A DNA stretch of 64,000 nt from the NCBI GenBank assembly GCA_023430775.1, contig JAEYYY010000593.1, forward strand, positions 7,972 to 71,971, in the 5' to 3' direction. The notes under the pieces were generated by a model that saw only the letters and a program-made list of their open reading frames with translations, did not search any database and had not been told where the DNA came from. Positions 1 through 9,052 of this stretch are shown piece after piece. A program made the position numbers and the translations under genes. The DNA is from Pseudomonadota bacterium. Lineage in GTDB: Bacteria > Myxococcota_A > Polyangia > Haliangiales > Haliangiaceae. Position 1 is the stretch's first letter. Every line of letters begins with the position of its first letter.

Positions 1-1
1 C

Positions 2-1438
2 ACGGCAGATTCGCAACGCGACGAAGCCGCACCCTCAGCGACTCCGGCGCTCGCGTCGGCGCTCGCGTCCGAAGCTGCTGGTGAGATCAGAAATGACAGC
101 ACCATCGATGCCGGCAAGCACGCGACACTCGTCGGTGTGGCGGGCTACCCCGCTGCGCGCCACGGGATCGAGCGTGCGCGCCTGTTCGTCAACCCGGCGA
201 CCGTGACCGCGATCTCGAAGGCGGGCAAGACGCGCTATCCGACGGAGCCATCGATCAAGATCGAGATGGGCCCCGCGAAGAAGCTTCACACGACGGACAT
301 CATCCCGCTCACCAAGCGCAAGGACGGCACCGTCGTCACGCCGGAGAACAAGGACAACAAGTGGCAGGCGTTCGAGGACCTCGGGCTCGCGCCCAAGCCG
401 ACGACGAAGAAGATGCAGAAGCTGATCGTGTCGAGCTATCGACTCCTCGGCTTCGGCATCCTGTCGCTCATCGTGTTCGTGCTCGTCGGCTACATCGGCA
501 CGAGCGCGTTCTATTACATGAACCGCACGTGGGTGACGCCGACCATCCTGTCGGCGAACGACGAGAAGGTCGTCGGGCTGCAGAGCCAGCTGGCGTCGCA
601 GCTCAACGAGCGCGAGAAGCTCGCTGCCGAGCTCGACCAGGCCGAGCGCTCGATCCTCGCGGAGCAGAACTTCCAGCTCCAGTTCGCGAAGGCCATCAAG
701 TTCGACGCGCAGGGTCGCCGTGCGGCGCTCAGCAAGGTGCAGCAGCTGGCGGCCGTGGCCGCGGCGACGCGCAACCAGATCCGCGCGGCCAACGGTACGT
801 TCGCGGAGCAGACCGCGTCGACCATGGAGAAGGACTACAAGCTCGGTCTCGTCAATCGCGATTCGATGCTCGCCGGCAAGTATCAGCAGGCGCAGATCTC
901 GAGTGCGAACCTGTCGCTCGCCGAGCGCCAGGCGGAGTTCGATGTTCGCGCGGCCGAGCTGGCGGCACAGACCCAGTCGCTCGACGCGCTCCTCAGCGAC
1001 AAGTCGCAGAGCGCGGCGCTGTCGTACGACGTCCTCAAGATCGCCCGCGACTACGAGACCAGCAAGCTCTCCCTCGCGCGCGAGATGGGCAACCGCGACC
1101 GCATCAAGAAGGCGCTGCAGCGCCAGGATCAGATCATCAAGGGCGTGACCAGCTCCGCGTACATGCGCGCGGTCGACGACAACGCCACGGTCGCCCTGGT
1201 GCCGTACTCGAACCTCAAGAACATCGAGGCGGGCACGTCGCTGTACGCGTGCCGCGTCGCGATGCTGGTGTGCCGCGAGGTCGGTACGGTCAAGGAGATC
1301 CTCCCCGGTGAGATCACGGTCAAGGAGCCGAACCGCGACAGCGTGGTCCGCGGCCGCATGATCTCGATGCAGATGTCCGAGCCGGAGGCCGCCGAGAACG
1401 AGGTGCTGTTCGCCGGTGGCCCGCCCCTGCTGTTCTAG
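2..1438 (+). CDS. Membrane-anchored coiled-coil (HlyD-like?) protein, 5' end outside window
   Basis: The frame is open from base 2 to a TAG at 1436, so about 478 residues are visible and the N-terminus is probably missing. A GTG at 137 is the first possible start inside the window, but open coding continues upstream of it. A cytoplasmic, charged first part is followed by one membrane helix (about residues 95-120 counted from the GTG, around LLGFGILSLIVFVLVGYIG) and then a long coiled coil rich in Gln, Ala and Glu (about 140-330). The C-terminal part is beta-rich with a Cys pair (YACRVAMLVC). This topology resembles membrane-fusion/periplasmic adaptor proteins of exopolysaccharide or type I export systems. 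No specific family was recognised; function is inferred from architecture only. Confidence 0.7.
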   Translation, partial: TADSQRDEAAPSATPALASALASEAAGEIRNDSTIDAGKHATLVGVAGYPAARHGIERARLFVNPATVTAISKAGKTRYPTEPSIKIEMGPAKKLHTTDIIPLTKRKDGTVVTPENKDNKWQAFEDLGLAPKPTTKKMQKLIVSSYRLLGFGILSLIVFVLVGYIGTSAFYYMNRTWVTPTILSANDEKVVGLQSQLASQLNEREKLAAELDQAERSILAEQNFQLQFAKAIKFDAQGRRAALSKVQQLAAVAAATRNQIRAANGTFAEQTASTMEKDYKLGLVNRDSMLAGKYQQAQISSANLSLAERQAEFDVRAAELAAQTQSLDALLSDKSQSAALSYDVLKIARDYETSKLSLAREMGNRDRIKKALQRQDQIIKGVTSSAYMRAVDDNATVALVPYSNLKNIEAGTSLYACRVAMLVCREVGTVKEILPGEITVKEPNRDSVVRGRMISMQMSEPEAAENEVLFAGGPPLLF

Positions 1439-1456
1439 ATTCGACTCGCCTCAACT

Positions 1457-1485
1457 AACCGGCGGCCTTCGAAAGGTCGCCGGTT
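1457..1485. terminator. Bidirectional hairpin terminator between convergent genes
   Basis: The arms AACCGGCGGCCTT (1457-1469) and AAGGTCGCCGGTT (1473-1485) pair over 13 positions with one G-T wobble and a 3-base loop. On the + strand the stem is followed by TCATTTTC. It lies between the stop of the left-edge gene (1438) and the stop of the minus-strand lipoprotein (1501), so it can serve both. Confidence 0.75.
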
Positions 1486-1500
1486 TCATTTTCGGAGCGG

Positions 1501-2310
1501 TCAGTCCGAGTGCTGGGTCTCGCAGCTGACGGCGATCTTGCTCGCGCTCGCTCGCTCGTCGGTGGCGAGCCCGAGGAGCTCGATCTCGAGGTTGTCGGAG
1601 CGCAGCCCCGAGGGCCCCTGGAGCGTGCGCACGTCGTCGGGCAGCGCGCCCGCCCAGGCGACCGCGTCGTCGACCCATGCCACCAGCGACTCGCCCACGA
1701 TCTCGGCGCGCAGCGTGTGAGGCTTGCCGTCGAGCAGCTCCGGAAGCTCTCCGGTGAACGCGCCCTTGATCTTGGTGTAGCCGGAGCTGCCGCACTCGCT
1801 GGTGTTGCGCAGGCCCGGGTTGATCTTCGTCGACACCTCGAGCATCGGCCGCGGATCGAGCCGCCACATCACGTAGACCACGTTGCACGCATCGGCGGCG
1901 CGCAGCTTGATGCCGACCTGACGGCGCAGCTGGCCGGATGCGAGCGCACGCTTCTCGGCCGACTCGCGGACGATCATCTTGATCTCGGCGGCATCTCCCC
2001 CCTGGCCGGGGGCGACGGCGCGAAACGTCGGCGCGATCACGCGCGAGCGCTCGAGCTTGCCCTTGGTCACACACAGCGAGGCGTCGGCGACCTCGTGGAT
2101 CTTGATCTCGGGCTTGATGTTCTGGGGTGCGCGCAGGCGCTCGTCCTGCGCGGATCGGCTGCCGCGATCCTGCGAGGCGGGATCGGTCTGCCTGCTGGTC
2201 ATGTCGCGCGCGCCGTGCGAGGGAGTGTTCTGATCGCGCGCACCTGGCCGACGTTTATCGCAACCCGAAGCGGCGACCGCGAGGAGCAAAGTCATTCGAA
2301 ACCACTGCAT
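1501..2310 (-). CDS. LamG/concanavalin-like domain lipoprotein
   Basis: 269 residues. The start at 2310 was chosen because it gives a clear lipoprotein signal (MQWFRMTLLLAVAASGC, lipobox ASGC). The open frame continues far upstream, but antisense to the next gene. After a polar linker (about residues 20-65), the C-terminal 200 residues are beta-rich. They contain the pattern GKPHTLRAEIVGESLVAWVD, typical of LamG / 3-keto-disaccharide-hydrolase-like (DUF1080) jelly rolls. The minus-strand lipoprotein ending at 3508 has the same kind of C-terminal fold. No catalytic residues could be assigned; a carbohydrate- or surface-binding role is an inference. Confidence 0.72.
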   Translation of the reverse strand: MQWFRMTLLLAVAASGCDKRRPGARDQNTPSHGARDMTSRQTDPASQDRGSRSAQDERLRAPQNIKPEIKIHEVADASLCVTKGKLERSRVIAPTFRAVAPGQGGDAAEIKMIVRESAEKRALASGQLRRQVGIKLRAADACNVVYVMWRLDPRPMLEVSTKINPGLRNTSECGSSGYTKIKGAFTGELPELLDGKPHTLRAEIVGESLVAWVDDAVAWAGALPDDVRTLQGPSGLRSDNLEIELLGLATDERASASKIAVSCETQHSD

Positions 2311-2415
2311 GTGCGGCTCACGAGCACGTGCAATGCCGGGCAAGGCGTGCGGCAGAGCGCGGCTCAGAAGCTTTTGGAGGCGTGGCACGGCGCTGGAAGG
2401 TGATGCGGGATAACA

Positions 2416-3507
2416 ATGACCGCCTCCCGTACGTTGCTCCTGACTGTCCTGTTGTGCCCCATCGTCGCCGAGGCGCAGCCCGCGCCCACGCCGGCTGCCG
2501 CGCTCGACGATGGCTACTGCGACTACGTGAAGGGCACCGCGTCGGCGACCGCTGCCACGCTGGTCGCACCGCAGCTGTTCGGCCAGTTCGGATACATCGA
2601 GCAGCTGAACTTCTCGGTCAACACCGATCCCAGCGTCGAGCCCAACGACCTGCGCGCGATCGGCGGGCTGCGCTACTCGTTCACCAACATCTTCGTCGGC
2701 AAGGCGACCAAGGATCGCGCCGACGCCGATTGCCGGCGCCACAAGGCGCAGGCGGCGATGCAGGCGATCGCCCAGCAGATCCGCGACACCAGCTCGGCGC
2801 GCGCGGTGGCGGCACGCATGAAGGTGTACGAGGGCGCGCAGGCCGAGGCCGACAAGCTGCTCGCGACCGCGCAGGCCGATCTCGACGCCCGCCGGATCAC
2901 GACGCAGGAAGCGATCTCGACGAAGCTCCGCGTCGAGGATCTGCGCGCCCAGCTGGCGCAGGCCCGGCGCGAGCTCGCGGCGTTGCCGGAATCGACCACG
3001 CAGGGCATCGATGGTCTGCTCGCCGACTACGGCGCCGCCGATGCCGATCTCGAGCGCGCCGATGCCAAGCTGCGCACGCTGCGGGCGTACGACGTCAACC
3101 TGCGCGCCGGCGTCGATCGCTTCGTCAACGGCGACATCGCCGACAAGACCCGCTACTTCGCGGTCGTCGAGGTCGGCGTCAACCTCGGCGCGCTGTTCAC
3201 CGGTAGCGGCAACAAGCGATCGGCAGCAGGTCGCGCGCGCTACGCGAAGACCGTCGGTCCACTGATGACCACGGCCGATCCGGCGATCCTGCGCCCGGTG
3301 CTCGACGTCCAGCAGAAGCGCCTCGTCCAGGTCCAGGCGCTGTCGAGCGAGCTCGATCGCCAGCTCGCGGCGCTCACGCAAGCCGACAGCACCGACGCGA
3401 AGAAGTTTCGCGAGACGATCTGGTTCGAGGCGATCAAGGCGCGCGCCGAGCTCGCCTATCTCCAGGCCCACGTCGCCACGCTGACCGAGATGCTCGGCGG
3501 CAAGTGA
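2416..3507 (+). CDS. Exported alpha-helical protein, TolC/OMF-like
   Basis: 363 residues with a Sec signal peptide ending near AEAQP. Most of the mature protein is long, Ala/Arg/Glu-rich helices (about residues 100-230 and 290-360) interrupted by short beta-like segments (RYFAVVEVGVNLGALF). This is the helix/strand alternation of outer membrane efflux (TolC) monomers, although no family signature is certain. It is divergent from the lipoprotein ending at 1501 (105 bp shared upstream region). It ends immediately next to the stop of the opposing gene: TGA 3505-3507 abuts the minus-strand stop at 3508-3510. Product otherwise unknown. Confidence 0.7.
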   Translation: MTASRTLLLTVLLCPIVAEAQPAPTPAAALDDGYCDYVKGTASATAATLVAPQLFGQFGYIEQLNFSVNTDPSVEPNDLRAIGGLRYSFTNIFVGKATKDRADADCRRHKAQAAMQAIAQQIRDTSSARAVAARMKVYEGAQAEADKLLATAQADLDARRITTQEAISTKLRVEDLRAQLAQARRELAALPESTTQGIDGLLADYGAADADLERADAKLRTLRAYDVNLRAGVDRFVNGDIADKTRYFAVVEVGVNLGALFTGSGNKRSAAGRARYAKTVGPLMTTADPAILRPVLDVQQKRLVQVQALSSELDRQLAALTQADSTDAKKFRETIWFEAIKARAELAYLQAHVATLTEMLGGK

Positions 3508-4449
3508 TCAGGGCGCGTAGACCTTCCAGTCGTCGATGTAGCTGCCCTCGGCCGAGTCGATGCGGATGCCAGCCGTGCCGTGCGTGATCGAGTCGTCGAC
3601 CGCGCTCATCGCGAACACGCCATCCAGATAGAGGCGCATCTCGCTACCGACGATCTCGAACCGGATGGTGTGCCAGGCGTTCTTCGACGGCGCGCCGTAG
3701 TTGTTGTTGCGCTTCAGCACCGTGTACTGGCCGCACTGCTTCTTCTGGAGCTGGACCACGCCGTCCTCGCGCCACGACGCGACGTAGAGATCGTACTCGG
3801 TCAGATACCGCACGAAGGCCTTGAAGCCGGGGCCGCTGACATTGTTGGTCCACTCCGAGTAATAGAATCGATACTCGACACCTTGGTCACCCCACGCGAC
3901 CTGGCGATCGTTCGCCGGATCGTGGGGCAGGGCGAACGACCGGTAGTACCCGGAGGACGTGCCGTGGATCCGGCCGACCTTGTTGCCACCGACCAGCACC
4001 GAATCGAGACAGCCCGAGGTGACGTCGACGTAGTCGCGCGTGCCTCTGGTGTTGCTGCACTCGACCGCCTCCGGCACGTCGTACGCGCGGAAGTCCTCGG
4101 TGGTGTCCGGATAACTCGAAGCGCGCCCGCGCCACGGCAGCGTCGCGACGCTCGCGGTCGACACCGACGAGAAATCGCGGAACGGCGAGTAGACATCGGA
4201 GCCGTACGCCGGGCAGTTCGTGGCGAGAGAAATCTCCTGTGCGCTGTCGCCAGCGGGAGGTTCTTGATCGCCGGGCGGATCTGCATCACCCGGCATCTCG
4301 CCATCCGATGGCTCGCCATCGGTGTTGTCGTCCCCGATGGGAGGACCGTTGAAATCAGGACCCTTGGACGCCGGCTCGTCAGGCGACGCGCATGCGGCCG
4401 CCATCAGAACGACGACCTGGGCCACCCACCCAGTCATCGATCGGATCAT
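3508..4449 (-). CDS. LamG-like jelly-roll lipoprotein
   Basis: 313 residues from ATG 4449, chosen because it gives the lipoprotein signal MIRSMTGWVAQVVVLMAAAC; a longer frame starts at 4569 but adds an Arg-rich stretch before the signal. A Pro/Asp/Gly-rich linker (about 20-65) leads into a 240-residue beta-sandwich. It has several Cys and the ending typical of DUF1080/LamG domains (WHTIRFEIVGSEMRLYLDG, then SYIDDWKVYAP). The fold is shared with the gene at 1501-2310, so the two may be distant paralogues around the intervening TolC-like gene. Probably a surface protein that binds polysaccharide; no substrate can be deduced. Confidence 0.75.
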   Translation of the reverse strand: MIRSMTGWVAQVVVLMAAACASPDEPASKGPDFNGPPIGDDNTDGEPSDGEMPGDADPPGDQEPPAGDSAQEISLATNCPAYGSDVYSPFRDFSSVSTASVATLPWRGRASSYPDTTEDFRAYDVPEAVECSNTRGTRDYVDVTSGCLDSVLVGGNKVGRIHGTSSGYYRSFALPHDPANDRQVAWGDQGVEYRFYYSEWTNNVSGPGFKAFVRYLTEYDLYVASWREDGVVQLQKKQCGQYTVLKRNNNYGAPSKNAWHTIRFEIVGSEMRLYLDGVFAMSAVDDSITHGTAGIRIDSAEGSYIDDWKVYAP

Positions 4450-4568
4450 GTGGCGAAGTTGTAAATGGTGCGCCGATGACTCGCGAAACCCAAAGATCAG
4501 AAATCGACTGAGAGATTCCCTAATACAAAGCTCGCGAGCGTGAGCGCCCCGACGTCTACGTGTAGGCA

Positions 4569-4596
4569 TCTCGTAGTGCTTCGCAGCACTCCGAGA
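4569..4596 (-). terminator. Hairpin just after the amidase stop
   Basis: TCTCG-T-AGTGCT (4569-4580), tetraloop TCGC, then AGCACT-C-CGAGA (4585-4596): an 11-base stem with one T/C mismatch. It starts 3 bp beyond the amidase stop codon on the minus strand. There is no strong T run, so it could be a terminator or an mRNA 3' stabiliser. Confidence 0.5.
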
Positions 4597-4599
4597 AAC

Positions 4600-5322
4600 T
4601 CAGTCCGCGAGCTGATCTTCGATCGCGGTAGCGATCGCATCTGCGAGCTGCGCCTGCACCGCGGGCTGCGCGAGCTCCTTACCCTCGACGGGATGATCGA
4701 CGAAGCCGACCTCGACGAGCACCGCCGGCATCGTCGCGCCGAGCAGCACGTGATGCGCATCCTGACGAACGCCGCGATCGCCGGTCGCGCCGCGCCGCTC
4801 GCGGATCGCGCGCTGGATCCGCGCCGCCAGATCCGCCGCCTCCCATTGCACGGCGCCGCGCTCGACGTCATCGAGCAGAAGTCCGATCTCCGGATCGACA
4901 CCCGGTCGCGGTGCCACCAGATCGCTGCGCAGCGCGCGGCCATCGACGTCGACCCCGCGGGACGACAGCACGAACGTCTCGTAGCCACGCTGCGAGCGTG
5001 TCGGCGACGCGTTGGCATGGATCGACACGAACAGGTCGGCGTTTCCTGTGACCGCGACCTCGGCGCGCTGGCGCAGCGTTCGCGTGACGTCGCCGGTGCG
5101 GGTCAGCTCGACGTCGATGCCCTTCGCGCGCAACCGGTCCGCGACCTGGTTCGCCAGGGTCAGCGTCACCTGCTTCTCGCGTAGTCCGGCCCCACTCGCG
5201 CCGGCATTCGAACCGCCGTGACCCGGATCGAGCACGACCTTTCGCGGCCCGGCGGACGCGGCGGGAGCGAGCAGCATCGAGGCAAGCGTGAGCAATCCCA
5301 GCCCGATTCGCGGCGACCTCAT
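4600..5322 (-). CDS. N-acetylmuramoyl-L-alanine amidase (Amidase_3)
   Basis: 240 residues from ATG 5322, giving a normal signal peptide (hydrophobic GLGLLTLASMLLAPAASA). The frame is open to 5475 but that extension is not signal-like. The zinc amidase motifs are in order: DPGHGGSNAGA (first His ligand), the Glu of LREKQ, the SIHANAS His ligand, and LVEVGFVDHP with the catalytic Glu near the C-terminus. The enzyme cleaves the bond between MurNAc and L-Ala in peptidoglycan in the periplasm, acting in cell separation or wall turnover. No LysM, SH3 or AMIN targeting domain is present, so it is a minimal amidase of the AmiC/CwlM catalytic type. Its 5' end faces the membrane-protein gene that starts near 5431. 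Confidence 0.92.
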   Translation of the reverse strand: MRSPRIGLGLLTLASMLLAPAASAGPRKVVLDPGHGGSNAGASGAGLREKQVTLTLANQVADRLRAKGIDVELTRTGDVTRTLRQRAEVAVTGNADLFVSIHANASPTRSQRGYETFVLSSRGVDVDGRALRSDLVAPRPGVDPEIGLLLDDVERGAVQWEAADLAARIQRAIRERRGATGDRGVRQDAHHVLLGATMPAVLVEVGFVDHPVEGKELAQPAVQAQLADAIATAIEDQLAD

Positions 5323-5430
5323 GGATGTAGGATAGAGATCGCGGATCGCAGCTCGAAGTTTTTGGCCAGATCCGGTCGGTCGAGCCTTCGTCGCTTGACC
5401 CAACGTATCCACAACGCTACGGTTTTTGAA

Positions 5431-7080
5431 TTGTCGCCTGGTAGGGCATCGCTGCGCGGGGTAACCGCGATCCACGTGCTGCTCCTCGGCGCCGTGCTCG
5501 AGCTCGGCATCAATCGCTGCGCGGTGCCGATGCTACGGCCGATGCTCGGCGAGCCGCCGGTCTGGCACACGGTGCTCGATTACGGCGGGCTGTTCGTCCA
5601 GTACTTCACCGGCGTGCTCGCGGTGATGGTGCTGGTGGCTCGCTGCGTCGGCGCGATCGATGCCAACCGTGGGCTGCGCGACATGGTCGCCCACGTCGCG
5701 CTCGGCGTCGCCGCGCTGGTGGCTGCCGTGCCGCTCGTGGTCACGGTGCCGCCGTGGACCAGCTTCCTGCTCGAGATCACGTTCGCCGGTGCCGTGATCG
5801 CCACGGTCGCGAGCGTGTTCGGTCGCGACCGCGATCTCGGGGTCCAGGTCGGCTTGCCTCTGATCGGCCTGCCGCTGCTGTTCCACGTCGTCATGCAGAT
5901 CGCGGCCACCCTGGTGTGGCCGGAAGGCGCGTTCGATGCGCCGGGCGGGCCGTCGACGCTGTTCACCAAGATCGCGGTGATGATGCTGTCGATCGCGGCG
6001 CTCGCGACGCCGTACTGCTTCGCGCCGCGGCCGTTCGCGCGCGCGGTGGCGCGGCCGATTCCGATCATCATCGCGATGGCGGTGGCGGCCGCCGGTGCGG
6101 TGATCGCGCGGCTCTATTACGGCACGCTCGCCGGCGCCACTCACCTCGCCATCGGCATCAAGATGAGCGACGACGCCGATCGCAAGCTGGCGCTCTACCT
6201 GCTCGCGATCGCCACGCTCGCGTGGACGCTGTCAGCGTGTGCGATGGCGGGCAGCGCGGCGCGCCGGCTGGTCGGCATGGGCATCGCGTTCCTCGTGCTC
6301 GGTGGGTTCGAGTTCCACTGGCCGCACCACTATCTGTTGCCGCTGCTCGGGCTCGCGCTGATCGCCGAGGCCGCGCGCGACGTCCGCGAGGAAGAGGTCG
6401 CCGCGATGCCGTTCATCGCCGAGGCGCCGCCGATCGGAGATGTCGCGTGGTCCGCCTTCGTCGGCACGATCGCGACCGGGCTGCGCCGCTCGCTGAGCGA
6501 TGTCCACAGCCTGACCACGCGCGCGGAGAACGGCATCACGTCGTCGGTGATCGTCGGTGAAGCGAGCGGCTTGCCGGTGCGCGTCCGGATCGAGCGCTAC
6601 GAGGGCAGCGTGGTCGCCGCCGATGTCGTGGTCGGCCGCGAGATCGACGAGCTGCGCGGCTCGACGCTGACGCTATGGGCGATGCCGCCGCGCGGTGCCG
6701 CCGCCAATCCACCCGGTCCGCCGGCGGCGCCGATCTTCAAGGCCGGCGACGCCGCGTTCGATGCCAAGTTCCGCGCCCGCGGCAACGCCGTGGTGTTCAG
6801 CAAGCTGTTCGATGCCGATGCCCAGGCCAGGATGGTGACCCAGCTCGACGGCTGGCTCGCGTACTGGGAGGGCGAGGGTCTGCGCTACCGGATCTATCCG
6901 GGGCGCGGCGCGCCGCTCGATCATCCGTTGCCGCTCTCGGATCTCGCGCTCGGGCGCGCGCCGAGTGCCGAGCGGCTGGTCGCCGTCATCGAGCTGCTGG
7001 TCCAGATCGCGACGCATGGGTTAGAACCGCAGGCGAAGCCGGCCGAACCGGCGGAGCTACCTGCGGAGCTGCCCGAGTGA
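5431..7080 (+). CDS. Polytopic membrane protein with soluble C-terminal domain, function unknown
   Basis: 549 residues from a TTG at 5431. The frame is open back to 5218, but that would overlap the amidase start; no good ribosome binding site fixes the start. About eight or nine hydrophobic helices occupy the first 320 residues (for example VLLLGAVLEL, YFTGVLAVMVLVARC, HVALGVAALVAAVPLVV, PIPIIIAMAVAAAGAVI). A 200-residue soluble domain follows, rich in Ala, Arg and Val, ending in a run of Pro-Ala-Glu. No enzyme motif was recognised. Its stop overlaps the GTG of the M28 peptidase by 4 bp, so the two are translationally coupled. Confidence 0.75.
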   Translation: MSPGRASLRGVTAIHVLLLGAVLELGINRCAVPMLRPMLGEPPVWHTVLDYGGLFVQYFTGVLAVMVLVARCVGAIDANRGLRDMVAHVALGVAALVAAVPLVVTVPPWTSFLLEITFAGAVIATVASVFGRDRDLGVQVGLPLIGLPLLFHVVMQIAATLVWPEGAFDAPGGPSTLFTKIAVMMLSIAALATPYCFAPRPFARAVARPIPIIIAMAVAAAGAVIARLYYGTLAGATHLAIGIKMSDDADRKLALYLLAIATLAWTLSACAMAGSAARRLVGMGIAFLVLGGFEFHWPHHYLLPLLGLALIAEAARDVREEEVAAMPFIAEAPPIGDVAWSAFVGTIATGLRRSLSDVHSLTTRAENGITSSVIVGEASGLPVRVRIERYEGSVVAADVVVGREIDELRGSTLTLWAMPPRGAAANPPGPPAAPIFKAGDAAFDAKFRARGNAVVFSKLFDADAQARMVTQLDGWLAYWEGEGLRYRIYPGRGAPLDHPLPLSDLALGRAPSAERLVAVIELLVQIATHGLEPQAKPAEPAELPAELPE

Positions 7081-8522
7081 AAGCCATCCTTCTCGCCACC
7101 CTCGCTGCCTGCGCCTCGCCGCAGTTCGGCACCGGAAGCAATCCGCAGTGGATCGCGGATACCAGCTCGTACACGCCGGCGCTCGCGGGCAAGCCCTCGT
7201 TCGTCGATCCCTATCGCGACGTCGCCGGCAAGATCATCGCGGCCGCGCGCGCCGATCGCGGTGCGTACCAGAAGCTGCAACACCTGACGGATCGGATCGG
7301 TCACCGGCTGTCGGGCTCGCCGCAGCTCGACGAGGCGATCGCGTGGGCCGCCGCCACGATGAAGGCCGACGGCCACGACACCCGGCTCGAGCCGGTGATG
7401 GTGCCGCACTGGGTGCGCGGTGCCGAGGAGGCCTCGATCGTCACGCCGGTCGCGCGCCCGCTCGGGATCATCGGTCTCGGTGGCACGATCCCGACGCCGA
7501 AGGGCGGCATCACCGCGCCGGTGATCGTGATCCGGTCGTTCGACGAGCTCGACCGGCGGTCCGCCGAGGTCAAGGGCAAGCTGGTGCTCTACGACGTCGC
7601 GATGCCCGCGTGGTCCGAGGCCAAGGGCTCGGGCTACGGTGAGGTCGCGCGCTATCGCACGCGCGGCGCGCAGTTCGCGGCCAAGCACGGCGCGGTCGGC
7701 GTGCTGATGCGATCGGTCACCGCGCACAGCCTGCGGCTGCCGCACACCGGCGCGATGGGCTACGACGCCGCGATCCCGAAGATCCCGGCCGCGGCCGTCA
7801 CCGTCGAGGATTCGCTCCTGATCGCGCGGCTGGCCGAGCAGGGCCCGGTCACCGTCAAGCTGTCGCTCGACAACAAGACCCTGCCCGATGCCAGGTCGGC
7901 GAACGTGATCGGCGAGCTGCGCGGACGCGACAGGCCCGACGAGATCGTCGTCATCGGCGCCCACATCGATTCGTGGGATGTCGGCCAGGGCGCCAACGAC
8001 GACGGCGCCGGCTGCGTGATCATGATGCAGGCGCTGACCACGCTGAAGAAGCTGAACCTCCAGCCGCGCCGCACGATCCGCGTCGTGCTGTTCACCAACG
8101 AGGAGAACGGTCTGCGGGGCGGCAGGCAGTACGCCGAGGATCACGCGGCCGAGATGCCGAAGACCGTGTTCGCCGTCGAGTCCGACTCGGGCTCGTTCGC
8201 GCCGCGCGGCTTCGGGATCGAGACCAAGCCCGAGGTCACCGGCAAGGTCGTCTCGAAGGTCTCCGAGATCGCGAGCCTGCTCGCGCCGATCCGCGCCACC
8301 CAGGTCAAGGCCTCGCACGGTGGCGCCGACGTCGGCCAGATGATCTCGAAGGGCGTGCCGACGGCCGGGCTCGATGTCGATGGCCGCACCTACTTCGATA
8401 CCCACCACACCGAGGCCGACACGCTCGACAAGGTCGATCCGGCGAACCTCGCCGACAACGTCGCGGCGATCGCCGTGCTCGCCTACGTCATCGCCGACAT
8501 GCCCGGTCGCGTCGACGAATAG
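7077..8522 (+). CDS. M28 family aminopeptidase, lipoprotein with PA domain
   Basis: 481 residues from GTG 7077, which overlaps the upstream stop (GTGA). The N-terminus (VKAILLATLAAC) is a short lipoprotein signal. A protease-associated insert (about 130-255, with GKLVLYDV) precedes the zinc peptidase core. The metal ligands are recognisable: GAHIDSWDVGQGANDDGAG (His and Asp), TNEENGL (catalytic Glu and ligand Glu), ESDSGSF (Asp) and YFDTHHTEAD (final His). This is the co-catalytic two-zinc arrangement of M28 (plasma glutamate carboxypeptidase-like, M28.014 type). It should trim N-terminal residues from peptides outside the cytoplasm, consistent with a predatory or proteolytic lifestyle. Confidence 0.92.
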   Translation: MKAILLATLAACASPQFGTGSNPQWIADTSSYTPALAGKPSFVDPYRDVAGKIIAAARADRGAYQKLQHLTDRIGHRLSGSPQLDEAIAWAAATMKADGHDTRLEPVMVPHWVRGAEEASIVTPVARPLGIIGLGGTIPTPKGGITAPVIVIRSFDELDRRSAEVKGKLVLYDVAMPAWSEAKGSGYGEVARYRTRGAQFAAKHGAVGVLMRSVTAHSLRLPHTGAMGYDAAIPKIPAAAVTVEDSLLIARLAEQGPVTVKLSLDNKTLPDARSANVIGELRGRDRPDEIVVIGAHIDSWDVGQGANDDGAGCVIMMQALTTLKKLNLQPRRTIRVVLFTNEENGLRGGRQYAEDHAAEMPKTVFAVESDSGSFAPRGFGIETKPEVTGKVVSKVSEIASLLAPIRATQVKASHGGADVGQMISKGVPTAGLDVDGRTYFDTHHTEADTLDKVDPANLADNVAAIAVLAYVIADMPGRVDE

Positions 8523-8527
8523 GCTCC

Positions 8528-9052
8528 ATGAGCGTTGTCGACTGGCTCGAGCGGCCGCTGGTCGTCGCTGATCCGCTGGTGCCGGCGGATGCGATCGTGG
8601 TGCTCGGAGCGCCGCTACGCGGTGATCGGTCGACGCCGGTGTTGCTCGAACGGATCGAAGCAGCGGTCGAGCTGTTCCGTGCCGGCGGCGCACCCGTGAT
8701 CGTGGCGACCGGCGGGATCACGGCGGGTGCCTCGGTCGCCGAGGCCGACGTGATCGCGAGCGAGCTCCGCGCCCGCGGCATCACCGAGGTCGTCATCGAG
8801 CGCGAGTCGCAGACCACCGCCGAGAATGCGCGGTTCACCGCCGCGCTGCTGCCGGAGGCGAGGACGGTGTGGATCGTGACGCAGCCGTTTCATGGCCGGC
8901 GCGCCGCACGGTTGTTTCGCGATGCGGGCTTGATGCCGCGCGTGTGGCACATCGCGAACAGCCTCGAGTATCGCGATCGCAAGCGCGCGCTGCGCTGGGT
9001 GCTGCGCGAGTACGCGGCGTGGGGGCGGTTGCTAGTCCGCCCGAAGCGTTAG
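8528..9052 (+). CDS. YdcF-like (DUF218) protein
   Basis: 174 residues, starting 5 bp after the peptidase stop. DUF218 signatures are present: ADAIVVLGAPL at the start, the glycine turn VATGGIT, the ESQTTAENARF segment, and TQPFHGRRAARLFRDAG near the end. Members of this family are linked to envelope polysaccharide or vancomycin-resistance functions (SanA/YdcF), but the reaction is not settled. There is no membrane anchor here. It is the last gene of the run beginning at 5431, and its last 21 bp overlap the 3' end of the convergent OmpA-like gene. Confidence 0.88.
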   Translation: MSVVDWLERPLVVADPLVPADAIVVLGAPLRGDRSTPVLLERIEAAVELFRAGGAPVIVATGGITAGASVAEADVIASELRARGITEVVIERESQTTAENARFTAALLPEARTVWIVTQPFHGRRAARLFRDAGLMPRVWHIANSLEYRDRKRALRWVLREYAAWGRLLVRPKR